In this document: positions 5,657 through 13,072 of the stretch, in pieces | Position numbering within the stretch: the first letter of the stretch is position 1 | Layout: each line of letters opens with the position of its first letter | Source of the DNA: Clostridia bacterium | GTDB lineage: Bacteria; Bacillota; Clostridia; Oscillospirales; Acutalibacteraceae | NCBI GenBank assembly: GCA_900766895.1 | Contig: CAAFXF010000056.1 | Coordinates: 1 to 14,358, forward strand | DNA length: 14,358 bases | Reading direction: 5' to 3' | Notes under the pieces: model-generated | The model's input: the letters and a program-made list of their open reading frames with translations, nothing else | Database searches by the model: none | Told to the model about the DNA's origin: nothing | Translations under genes and position numbers: made by a program

Positions 5657-7477
5657 ATGGCAGAAAATAACGAAAAGCTTGCTAAATTAGAAGCAAAGTA
5701 TGATAAGGCTTATGACAGAAAGGATGCTCTCGCAGAGCAGATTGAGTCATTAAGAAAGGATATTCTTAACGAGCCTGACCAAAAGAAAAAGGATAAGATG
5801 CGTGCAAAGAGAGATCAGCTTATTAAGGAGCGCGACAGCATCATTATCACAGAGGATACCGTAAAAATTCCTATGGCACCTAAAACAAAGAAGATTGTAA
5901 CAGCTGTTGTTGCAGTAATTCTTGTTATCGCATTGCTGTTTACATATGTTGCAACAGGCTTTGTTCGCAAGGGCATGGCATCAACTCTCGGTTGGCCGCA
6001 AAAGGTGTTTACGGCATATACTCTCACCGATGCAGACGGCGAGAAGCACAGCATTAAGGTTAGCACATATAATTACTATTTTGCTATGTACTACAACAAT
6101 ATTCAGTCTACTGTAAGCCAGTACAAGCAGTACGGTATTGATCTTGAGGAAGCAAATCTTGATGTTGATTTTGACAAGAAGCTTTCAGAGCAAACAAGAA
6201 CAGAGGATGGTAAAACAACAACCTGGCTTGAGTACATTCAGTCAGAGGTTGAGGACGCTATTAAGGAAACATATATGTATTACTATCTTGCTGTTAAGGC
6301 AAACGATGGTAAGGAGCCTGAGATTACCGACGAGCAAAAGCAGGAGCTTAAGGATACCCTTAAAGACTATGCAGAAACTGCTCACAAGTACGGCTACACG
6401 GTATCAGGATATATCGAGGCTGCAATGGGCCACGGTGTAACCAAGGAAGTATTCAAGCGCGAGGCTACTATTGCATATATCGCAGAGAACTATTCACAGG
6501 CAAGCAGTGATGAACTTGCCAACAAGGAATATACAGATGACGAGCTTAATGCATATAAGAAAGAAAATCTTTCATCTCTTCAGTCTGTTGACATCAAGAT
6601 GTTTGAGTGCGACAGCGAGGATGAGGCTATTAAGTTTAAGAAAGCATTAAAGGCCGACGGCTCAAACTTTGCAGAGCTTGCATCAAAGTATTCAGAGGAT
6701 GATTTCGATAAGGAAGCAAATAAGAACCCTGTCGAAACAACATATAAGGATATGACTCGCTCAACAATGGAAAGTCTTCCTGTTGCTATCTCAACATCAG
6801 AGGAAAAGGATGAAGAAAATGAGGAGGATGCAGACCACAGCGAGCACGAGCATGTATATCCGGGTCTTGATTGGCTTTACTCAAAGGATCGTAAGGCAGG
6901 CGACATCAAGCAGGATTCTACAACAGTAGTATATGTTCTTAAGCCTGTATATCTTTCAAATACAAAGACAGTTAATGTTCGTCATATTCTTATCGCTCCG
7001 GAGTCATCAAATTCAAGCGATGAATCATCTTCAAAGGCAGCTAAGGATTGCTCTGATAAAGAGTGGGCAGCTGCAAAGAAAAAGGCAGAGAGTATTCTTA
7101 AGGAATACAAGAAGGGCGAAAAGACTGCCGAAGCATTCGGTAAGCTTGCAAAGGCTAATTCATCAGACAGCAATGCTGACGATGGCGGATTGTATGAAAA
7201 TGTTACACCAAATAAGATGGTAAGCACCTTTAACGCATGGATCTTCGATTCATCACGTAAGGCAGGCGATGTCGGTATTGTGAAAACAGAGTACGGTTAC
7301 CATGTAATGTACTTTGAGAGCTACGGCGACAAGGCTGTATGGCAGTATACAGCTCAAAATGCTCTTGCAGCAGATGATAGCGAAAAAGTAAAGAACGATG
7401 CAATTGAAAAGACAACAATCAAAAAGCATTGGCTTGGCTCTCGCTATTTTGAAATTGATACAGATATTGACGCTTAA
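5657..7477 (+). CDS. Membrane-anchored double-parvulin foldase-like protein, paralogue 2
   Basis: 606 residues; the ATG at 5657 has AAAGGA (5642-5647) upstream. Order: a charged cytoplasmic coiled coil (about 1-62), one membrane helix (about 79-99), a SurA_N-like helical region (about 130-305), a degenerate parvulin-like module (about 310-431) and a canonical parvulin domain (about 439-554). The second module has VRHILIAPE (H443), DDGGLYE and YGYHVMYFE (H549), so the peptidyl-prolyl isomerase signature is intact. Residues 402-429 (GLDWLYSKDRKAGD...VVYVLK) echo 525-553 (FNAWIFDSSRKAGD...YHVMYF), showing an internal duplication. An acidic, histidine-bearing insert (381-399, with HSEHEH) sits in the first module. 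The parallel layout and the motif YNYYF/YNYYY after the helix show it is a paralogue of the preceding gene. Expected role: a secretion foldase at the outer membrane face. Confidence 0.88.
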   Translation: MAENNEKLAKLEAKYDKAYDRKDALAEQIESLRKDILNEPDQKKKDKMRAKRDQLIKERDSIIITEDTVKIPMAPKTKKIVTAVVAVILVIALLFTYVATGFVRKGMASTLGWPQKVFTAYTLTDADGEKHSIKVSTYNYYFAMYYNNIQSTVSQYKQYGIDLEEANLDVDFDKKLSEQTRTEDGKTTTWLEYIQSEVEDAIKETYMYYYLAVKANDGKEPEITDEQKQELKDTLKDYAETAHKYGYTVSGYIEAAMGHGVTKEVFKREATIAYIAENYSQASSDELANKEYTDDELNAYKKENLSSLQSVDIKMFECDSEDEAIKFKKALKADGSNFAELASKYSEDDFDKEANKNPVETTYKDMTRSTMESLPVAISTSEEKDEENEEDADHSEHEHVYPGLDWLYSKDRKAGDIKQDSTTVVYVLKPVYLSNTKTVNVRHILIAPESSNSSDESSSKAAKDCSDKEWAAAKKKAESILKEYKKGEKTAEAFGKLAKANSSDSNADDGGLYENVTPNKMVSTFNAWIFDSSRKAGDVGIVKTEYGYHVMYFESYGDKAVWQYTAQNALAADDSEKVKNDAIEKTTIKKHWLGSRYFEIDTDIDA

Positions 7478-7492
7478 TCGCAGTTGATTTTC

Positions 7493-7527
7493 GGCGGGCT
7501 ATTGCTTAAATATCCCGCCTTTGTTTA
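7493..7527 (+). terminator. Terminator after the foldase genes
   Basis: GGCGGG (7493-7498) pairs with CCCGCC (7514-7519), extended inward past one mismatch by TATT/AATA pairing, and is followed by TTTGTTT. It begins 16 bp after the stop codon. The next gene starts 19 bp after the T-run, so read-through into it is possible. Confidence 0.75.
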
Positions 7528-7545
7528 TACATAAAGGATTTAATT

Positions 7546-7782
7546 ATGCAGTTGAACCCCAAAAAAGAAATTGAACAGCTTAAAAAGGAAAACGCTCGCT
7601 TAAAGGCGGCGTTGAGCGAGGCTGAGTATGAATGTCAGCGACTTACTATTTTGAATTCCAATTTGGAAGCACAGCTTAGGGAATCAAATAGAGAGCTTGA
7701 AAAAAATATTGATGTGCTTCAGGCTCTTAAGGGTGATATTGAATCAATTGTAAATAATCTAAAATCTAATGAAAACAAATAA
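7546..7782 (+). CDS. Small coiled-coil protein, function unknown
   Basis: 78 residues, almost entirely predicted coiled coil: leucine/isoleucine residues recur in heptad fashion through about residues 9-72 (for example I9, L12, L19), in a highly charged sequence. No membrane segment, signal peptide or catalytic motif is visible, so it should be cytoplasmic and probably oligomeric. The start is supported by AAAGGA at 7533-7538, 7 bases before the ATG. It lies just after the foldase terminator on the same strand and ends just before a bidirectional terminator. I do not recognise a named family. A loose idea is that it contacts the cytoplasmic coiled coil of the preceding foldase; nothing in the sequence proves this. 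Confidence 0.75.
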   Translation: MQLNPKKEIEQLKKENARLKAALSEAEYECQRLTILNSNLEAQLRESNRELEKNIDVLQALKGDIESIVNNLKSNENK

Positions 7783-7785
7783 TAT

Positions 7786-7820
7786 AAGCCACAGAGTATT
7801 TACTGCTCTGTGGCTTTCTT
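7786..7820. terminator. Bidirectional terminator between convergent genes
   Basis: An 11-bp perfect stem, AAGCCACAGAG (7786-7796) with CTCTGTGGCTT (7806-7816), loop of 9, followed on the plus strand by TCTTTA and on the minus strand by TTATATT. It serves the coiled-coil gene and probably the phosphofructokinase gene, whose stop codon is at 7820-7822. Confidence 0.85.
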
Positions 7821-9064
7821 TATTCAGTATATTTTTGAGTGCTGTTGTTCAGGTGGCGGACATCAATGTAGTCCGGCAATCCATTGCGGTACGGCACCTG
7901 CGGAATACCCACAACAAGAGGCTTAACATAATCCAAAAATTCCTCTGTAACATAATTGCCCTCGGCATTTATCCATTCTCTCGGAACAGATTTAACGCTG
8001 TTGGCAATCGTGTGCACATCCTCGGTAGAATATTCAACACAGTATGGCGAATTGCAGGTTCTCTTTATAGTGGAAAACACTCCTGTTTCTCCGTTTACAG
8101 CCGCGTCTACTGCAACTGTTCCAAGATTAAATGCTTCGTTAATGTCGGTGAGTGACGCAATGTGTCCTGCACTCCTTTGCAGAACTCCCGGCTCCAATGC
8201 TCTAACCTTACAGCCTATTTCTTCCTCGATAACACTTTTTAGGTATGCACCCACACCGCTCAATCTTCTGTGTCCGAATTTGTCAATTATCGAGCCTTCG
8301 GCACTGATGTATTCGCCTTTGCTGTCGCGTATACCCTCACTGACTACAATAATCAGAGAATTATATTTTTCAAGACCTGCCTTAACATCATTAAGGAATT
8401 GCTCAACCGAAAATTCAACCTCCGGCAAATATATCAGATGAGGAGCTAAAGCGGTACCCTCGCGTGCAAGGGCGGCAGCGCCTGCAATCCAGCCCGAATC
8501 TCTACCCATTGCTTCGATAATATGAATGCTTTTGATGTTGTATATTGTTGTGTCGTACGCAACCTCTCTTACACAGCTTGCAATGTACTTTGCCGCACTG
8601 CCGTACCCGGGTGAATGGTCAATGCCGACGAGGTCGTTGTCAATGGTTTTCGGTATGCCGACAAATTTTATATCGCTGTTAATTTTCTTTGCATAATCGC
8701 TTAGTTGCATAACGGTGTCCATAGAGTCGTTACCGCCGATGTAAAGAAAATATCCTATACTGTATTTTTCAAGCAGACTAAAGATTTTTTTCATTTCCTC
8801 ATCACTGCCCGATAGCTTGTATCTGCAAGAGCCAAGGAACATGGCAGGTGTATGCTTCAGCCTGTTCAGTACATAAGGCATACCCTCAAATATTTCGTTT
8901 AGGTTCAAAAGATTTTCGTTCAAAAATCCGTCAATGCCGTTAACCATACCGTAGACAGTGCCGATTTCGTCATATTCAAATGCTCTTGTAACAGCACCGG
9001 CAAGTGAGGAATTGATGACTGCGGTAGGTCCCCCGGATTGACCGATTATCATATTTTTTTGCAT
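7820..9064 (-). CDS. pfp: Pyrophosphate-dependent 6-phosphofructokinase
   Basis: 414 residues. It interconverts fructose 6-phosphate and fructose 1,6-bisphosphate using pyrophosphate, in glycolysis in the cytoplasm, and the reaction is reversible. The sequence shows GQSGGPT (8-14), the phosphoryl-donor loop GGNDS (110-114), the catalytic PKTIDND (138-144), MGRDSGW (186-192) and PEVEF (214-218). Asp in the fourth position of GGND and Lys in PKTIDND mark the PPi type; ATP enzymes have Gly at both places (GGDG, PGTIDND). N112 replaces the Asp usual at that position, as I recall for some clostridial PPi enzymes. The ATG has AGGAG 10 bases upstream (9075-9079). It is a single-gene unit with its own promoter and terminator. 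Confidence 0.93.
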   Translation of the reverse strand: MQKNMIIGQSGGPTAVINSSLAGAVTRAFEYDEIGTVYGMVNGIDGFLNENLLNLNEIFEGMPYVLNRLKHTPAMFLGSCRYKLSGSDEEMKKIFSLLEKYSIGYFLYIGGNDSMDTVMQLSDYAKKINSDIKFVGIPKTIDNDLVGIDHSPGYGSAAKYIASCVREVAYDTTIYNIKSIHIIEAMGRDSGWIAGAAALAREGTALAPHLIYLPEVEFSVEQFLNDVKAGLEKYNSLIIVVSEGIRDSKGEYISAEGSIIDKFGHRRLSGVGAYLKSVIEEEIGCKVRALEPGVLQRSAGHIASLTDINEAFNLGTVAVDAAVNGETGVFSTIKRTCNSPYCVEYSTEDVHTIANSVKSVPREWINAEGNYVTEEFLDYVKPLVVGIPQVPYRNGLPDYIDVRHLNNSTQKYTE

Positions 9065-9094
9065 TTTGCTTTTACTCCTGTTTTTATCTGTAAT

Positions 9095-9123
9095 ATTATA
9101 TATTTGTTTTTCTGCTTTTACAA
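9095..9123 (-). promoter_or_regulatory. Promoter of pfp
   Basis: On the minus strand TTGTAA (9123-9118), a 17-bp spacer and a perfect TATAAT (9100-9095). The -35 box begins directly after the T-run of the upstream exporter terminator. Confidence 0.75.
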
Positions 9124-9126
9124 TAG

Positions 9127-9161
9127 AAAAAGGTGCAAAATATATTTATATTCTTGCACCT
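9127..9161 (-). terminator. Terminator of the threonine/serine exporter operon
   Basis: On the minus strand AGGTGCAA (9161-9154) pairs with TTGCACCT (9138-9131), with an AT-rich loop that can pair further, followed by TTTTC. It lies 6 bp after the stop codon of the exporter's second gene. Confidence 0.8.
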
Positions 9162-9167
9162 CTCGTT

Positions 9168-9614
9168 TTAGTTATTCTTTTTTAATATAACCTCTTTGAT
9201 ATATGTTATCAAAACAGTACCCACAATAATTCCTGTTGCAAGGCCAACCGTTACGGTTGCGGTTGCAATGAGCTTTTCCTTAAACATAGCCTCGTCACCG
9301 TCAATTAAGCTTTTCATTGTGTAGTATAAAGCGCCTCCGGGAATTAACGGAATTGTACCGGGCACAAGATAAACGTTTGACGGAGCCTTGAGTATTGCAG
9401 ACATACCCTGACTGTAAAGATAAACAAACAAGGCCGCGGCAAAATTTGCAAAAAACAGGCTTGAGGTAAGGTGGTTTATTATAAGAAAAACCGCCCAGCC
9501 AAGACCTCCGCCGATTGTTGCGGCAAGCACATTTTTTTCGCTCGCTCTAAAATAAATCGCAAACCCAAGAGCACCTATGGTTGCTGTTATAATCTGAATA
9601 ATGTATTCGTTCAT
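9168..9614 (-). CDS. Threonine/serine exporter, small membrane subunit (ThrE_2/DUF3815)
   Basis: 148 residues with about five hydrophobic segments and very short ends. The loop PGTIPLIPGGALYY (85-98) is the hallmark of the C-terminal half of ThrE-type exporters, which move L-threonine and L-serine out of the cell. Single-chain ThrE carries both halves; here, as in many Firmicutes, the halves are separate genes. Its start overlaps the stop of the preceding gene by 4 bp (ATGA), and GGGAGGT (plus 9623-9629) lies just upstream, so translation is probably coupled. It ends at a clear terminator. Substrate is inferred from family only. Confidence 0.88.
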   Translation of the reverse strand: MNEYIIQIITATIGALGFAIYFRASEKNVLAATIGGGLGWAVFLIINHLTSSLFFANFAAALFVYLYSQGMSAILKAPSNVYLVPGTIPLIPGGALYYTMKSLIDGDEAMFKEKLIATATVTVGLATGIIVGTVLITYIKEVILKKNN

Positions 9615-10378
9615 TTTAACATACCTCCCAACAAAATCATTGAGAGCGCATATCCTCCGGCGATAGCAGTGGCCGTAAACAATGCCTCAATTAATTTGTA
9701 CAAGCCTGCAACAATATCCTTGTTGAACATTTCCTGTACGGAATTAACCAACAAAAGTCCTGGAATAAACAGCATAATGTCACCAATCATTATTTTGTCA
9801 ATGCTTGTTCCAAGTCCGAAATAGATAGAAATTATTGCAAGCGCACCCGCAAAAAAGCTTGCCGTTAATGTGTAAACAATGTTGTTAATCTTTTTCAGCC
9901 TGAAGTGGTAATCCATAAGGTAAATAAATATACCCACAACAGCCGCGGCAAGTCCGTCGTACAGATTTCCGCCGAAGAATATGGCAAAGCTTCCTGCCGC
10001 AAGCATATATCCTATTAGCTTAAAAAACGGCTTTGGCTTTGTTTCTTTGGGATGCTTTATTATTCTGTCAAGCTCCTCAAGGTCGGGCTTTGCAGAGCAG
10101 ATGTATTTGTATACCTCATTGATTTCCTCAAGTCTGCCGAGGTCTGTTCCGCTTTTTGTAACTCTGACACTTTGGGTAAAATGCTCTCCGTCCTTGTTTT
10201 TTATTGTAGCAATAATGAGGGTGGTGATTGCATAAATTTCCGCATCCTCAAAGCCGTAGATTTTGCATAGGTTGATCATAGAGTCTTCAACACGCTTTAC
10301 CTGTGCACCCGTTGCAACATATTGCTTGCCGAATTCCAATATATCTTCAAGAAAAAGGTCTGTTTGCTCTTTGTTCAT
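9611..10378 (-). CDS. Threonine/serine exporter, large subunit (ThrE/DUF1212)
   Basis: 255 residues. The soluble N-terminal half (1-115) has the DUF1212 pattern, including TGAQVKRVEDS (23-33) and RVTKSGTDLGRLEEIN (72-87). The C-terminal half has about five membrane segments (about 118-252) with DIMLFIPGLLLVNSVQEMFNKD (200-221), which matches the conserved PG...N...D segment of ThrE exporters. Together with the overlapping next gene it would form a complete exporter in the cytoplasmic membrane. The ATG at 10378 has GAGAGG (plus 10387-10392) 8 bases upstream. It is the first gene of a two-gene operon and divergent from the beta-mannosidase gene. Confidence 0.9.
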   Translation of the reverse strand: MNKEQTDLFLEDILEFGKQYVATGAQVKRVEDSMINLCKIYGFEDAEIYAITTLIIATIKNKDGEHFTQSVRVTKSGTDLGRLEEINEVYKYICSAKPDLEELDRIIKHPKETKPKPFFKLIGYMLAAGSFAIFFGGNLYDGLAAAVVGIFIYLMDYHFRLKKINNIVYTLTASFFAGALAIISIYFGLGTSIDKIMIGDIMLFIPGLLLVNSVQEMFNKDIVAGLYKLIEALFTATAIAGGYALSMILLGGMLK

Positions 10379-10400
10379 ATCATTTACCTCTCTTGCTTTT

Positions 10401-10429
10401 ATTATTGATTATAAACCCTATTTTGTCAA
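10401..10429 (-). promoter_or_regulatory. Promoter of the exporter operon
   Basis: On the minus strand a perfect TTGACA (10429-10424), a 17-bp spacer and AATAAT (10406-10401). A TATAAT at 10413-10408 sits only 10 bp from this -35 box and is less likely to be used with it. Confidence 0.65.
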
Positions 10430-10443
10430 CATTTTTTGTTCAA

Positions 10444-10472
10444 TTGACAAAGAACTTTGTGTAATATATAAT
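10444..10472 (+). promoter_or_regulatory. Full-consensus sigma-A promoter of the beta-mannosidase gene
   Basis: TTGACA (10444-10449), exactly 17 bp, then TATAAT (10467-10472): a match at all twelve positions. A second TTGACA (10472-10477) and a second TATAAT (10483-10488) follow but are only 5 bp apart. The predicted start of transcription is about 10479, giving a leader of about 35 nt. Confidence 0.85.
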
Positions 10473-10514
10473 TGACATAATATATAATATATTTTCTGTA
10501 AAGGAATAACTATT

Positions 10515-13037
10515 GTGAAAAAAACTTTGAACGGTGCCTGGTTGTTTAGACAGGCAGATAAGAACGAGTGGCTTGATGCGTCTGTTCCGGGTTGTAATTT
10601 CCTTGATTTGATGGATAACGGCGTTATTGAGGACCCGTTTTTGAAGCTCAACGAAAATGATGTTCAGTGGGTAGGCAAAACAGATTTTGAATATAAGCGT
10701 ACCTTTGAAATTACAAAGGAAGAGCTTGAGGCAAATAAGATTATTCTCGTTGCCGATATGCTTGATACTGTTTGTGATGTCAGCATAAACGGTGATGTCG
10801 CTTTCTCTGCCCAAAATTGCTTTATCAAGTATGAATATGACATTAAGCCTCTGCTTAACGTTGGAGAGAATGAAATCAGCATTTATTTTCATTCTCCTGT
10901 AAATTGGGTTAAGGATAAGTACAAAAAATGTATGACTCCTCCAAATTCAAACGGTCAAAACGGTATCGTACATATCCGTAAGCCACAGTGCCATTTTGGT
11001 TGGGATTGGGGGCCGATTTTGCCTTTAAGCGGTATTACAGATGACATTTACCTTGAAATTGTAAATGAGGGTAGGATTGACGAATTTACCGCTTCTCAAA
11101 TCTGCAATATTACAGATGCCGTTATTGATGCAAATGTGGCTGTTACAGCATTTGAGGAGTGCAAATGCACCGTTACTCTTTATGCACCAAATGGTGAAGA
11201 AATCAAGGCAGTGGATGGTACATCTGCTCACTTTGAAATTGACAATCCTGAGCTTTGGTGGACCTATGATTTGTCCGACAAAAAGGAACAGCCCCTTTAT
11301 ACCGTAACTGCAACCCTTACACATAACGGAAAAGTAATTGATGAAAAAAGCAGGAAGCTCGGTATACGCAAGCTTGTTCTTAACAGAGAACGCGATGAGT
11401 ACGGTCAAAATTTTCAGTTTGTGCTTAATGATGTTCCTATTTTTGCAAAGGGTGCAAATTATATCCCATCGGACAGCCTTATTACCCGCTTCGGTAAAAA
11501 GGAGCTTGATTATCTTCTTGACGCGTTCCAATTTTCAAATATGAATGTTCTTCGTAACTGGGGCGGCGGATACTATGGCAGCGATGCACTTTATGATGAG
11601 TGCGACAGAAGAGGTATCCTTATTTGGCAGGACTTTATGTTTGCCTGTCAGGCGTATCCGTTTTTTGACGAGGAATTTCTTGATAATGTTAAGCAAGAGG
11701 TAGAGTATAATGTGAAGCGTATATCCTCGCATCCGTCGCTTGCTTTGTGGTGCGGTAATAACGAAATTGAGGATATGCATATGGCGTGGATTAATATGCC
11801 TAAGTATATTACTTGGACAGAAAAATTCTTTTGGAATATCCTCGAGCCTGAAATCAGAAAATACGACTCTCAAACTCCGTACACACCCGGCTCGCCAATC
11901 GGTAAGAGTCATAATGTCGGTGTCTATGCCGATAATATCGGTGACACTCATCTTTGGGGTGTATGGCACGGCCTCAAGCCTATGGATTATTACAGAAAGA
12001 GGATGACTCGTTTTTGCAGTGAGTTCGGATTTGAATCTCTCCCTGATATGAACAGTATTCGTATTTTTGCCGATAAATCCGATTATTCTCTTAACAGTCC
12101 TGTGTTCTTGTCACACCAAAAGTGTATGAACGGTAACGACAAGATGGTATACTATATCGCTACCCGATTTGATTTGCCAAAGCATTTCAGAGATTATGTT
12201 TATCTCTCACAGGTAACACAGCTTGAGTGCATTAGGGATGCAACAGAGCATTGGAGAAGAAATAAGGGCAGATGCAACGGCTCAATGTATTGGCAGTTTA
12301 ATGATTGCTGGGGCGTATGCTCTTGGTCGAGTATAGATTATTACGGTAACTATAAGGCGTTGCAGTACGGTGCAAGACATTTCAATGCGCCTCTGACCGT
12401 GTCGTTTGAGGATACAAAGGATTACATAAAGCTCTTTGTTCTTAATGATTATATCGAGCCACAGGATGTTGAGCTTGAATATTCTCTGTTCGATTTTGAA
12501 AAGGGAATTATCGACGCTGTTACACAGGATTTAACCGTTGAAACAAGAGCATCGTTTGACATTCCGTCTCAGTGGATGTCTGCAAAAAAGACAAGCGGTA
12601 TTGTTGCTGTTCTTAAAAAGGACGGCAGGGTGGTTTCAAAGAAAACCTGCCTGCTTGATAAGGAAAAGAAGCTTTATTTGCCAAAGGCAAAGCTTTCAAC
12701 AAAGATTTTTGTTAAAGGTGACAGTATAGAGCTTCACATCAAGACCGATAGGTTTGCAAGGCTTGTTAAGGCAGAATGCTCTGCAACACATCTTCCGTTT
12801 TCAGATAATTTCTTTGACCTGCTTCCTAATGAAGAAAAGGTTATCACAATGAAGCTTGACGGCTCTGTGGATGCAAAAACTGTTGCTCAAAGCATAGTTG
12901 TTTACAGCCTGACGGATATTGAGTTTAATACAAGCAAAATTAATTCCTTTGCAAAGCGTGCAAAGCTGTATTTTTCTCCTGTAAATATAGGCAACGCAGT
13001 TCATCACGGTAAAGTTCCAAAAGATGAAAAGTTATAA
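10515..13037 (+). CDS. Beta-mannosidase, glycoside hydrolase family 2
   Basis: 840 residues, normal for GH2 beta-mannosidases. It would remove terminal beta-linked mannose from mannan- or N-glycan-derived oligosaccharides with retention of configuration. Domains: N-terminal sugar-binding jelly roll (about 1-180) with the mannosidase-typical HFGWDWGP (160-167), an Ig-like domain (about 185-285), the TIM barrel (about 290-620), and C-terminal Ig-like domains (about 640-830). The acid/base is E417 in CGNNE and the nucleophile E503 in CSEFGFES. No signal peptide is present, so it acts in the cytoplasm on imported oligosaccharides. The GTG start at 10515 has AAGGA (10501-10505) upstream. No transporter or other mannan gene is next to it. 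A related GH2 specificity is possible but less likely. Confidence 0.93.
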   Translation: MKKTLNGAWLFRQADKNEWLDASVPGCNFLDLMDNGVIEDPFLKLNENDVQWVGKTDFEYKRTFEITKEELEANKIILVADMLDTVCDVSINGDVAFSAQNCFIKYEYDIKPLLNVGENEISIYFHSPVNWVKDKYKKCMTPPNSNGQNGIVHIRKPQCHFGWDWGPILPLSGITDDIYLEIVNEGRIDEFTASQICNITDAVIDANVAVTAFEECKCTVTLYAPNGEEIKAVDGTSAHFEIDNPELWWTYDLSDKKEQPLYTVTATLTHNGKVIDEKSRKLGIRKLVLNRERDEYGQNFQFVLNDVPIFAKGANYIPSDSLITRFGKKELDYLLDAFQFSNMNVLRNWGGGYYGSDALYDECDRRGILIWQDFMFACQAYPFFDEEFLDNVKQEVEYNVKRISSHPSLALWCGNNEIEDMHMAWINMPKYITWTEKFFWNILEPEIRKYDSQTPYTPGSPIGKSHNVGVYADNIGDTHLWGVWHGLKPMDYYRKRMTRFCSEFGFESLPDMNSIRIFADKSDYSLNSPVFLSHQKCMNGNDKMVYYIATRFDLPKHFRDYVYLSQVTQLECIRDATEHWRRNKGRCNGSMYWQFNDCWGVCSWSSIDYYGNYKALQYGARHFNAPLTVSFEDTKDYIKLFVLNDYIEPQDVELEYSLFDFEKGIIDAVTQDLTVETRASFDIPSQWMSAKKTSGIVAVLKKDGRVVSKKTCLLDKEKKLYLPKAKLSTKIFVKGDSIELHIKTDRFARLVKAECSATHLPFSDNFFDLLPNEEKVITMKLDGSVDAKTVAQSIVVYSLTDIEFNTSKINSFAKRAKLYFSPVNIGNAVHHGKVPKDEKL

Positions 13038-13072
13038 AAAAATTGGGCTAAATAGGTAGCCCAATTTTTTTA
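13036..13072. terminator. Strong bidirectional terminator between convergent genes
   Basis: A perfect stem of about 15 bp, with core ATTGGGCTA (13042-13050) and TAGCCCAAT (13057-13065), loop AATAGG, flanked by a run of A on the left and T on the right. Both strands therefore read a G/C hairpin followed by seven T. It overlaps the stop codons of both genes (13035-13037 and 13070-13072). Confidence 0.93.

Noticed and set aside
7769..8155. 128-residue plus-strand open frame overlapping the coiled-coil gene end
   Set aside because: It runs through the bidirectional terminator and is antisense to the well-supported phosphofructokinase gene.
9471..9824. 117-residue plus-strand open frame
   Set aside because: Antisense to both exporter genes, whose family motifs are clear.
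11025..11531. 168-residue minus-strand open frame
   Set aside because: It lies wholly inside the beta-mannosidase gene in antisense, has no recognisable domain, and is a shadow frame.
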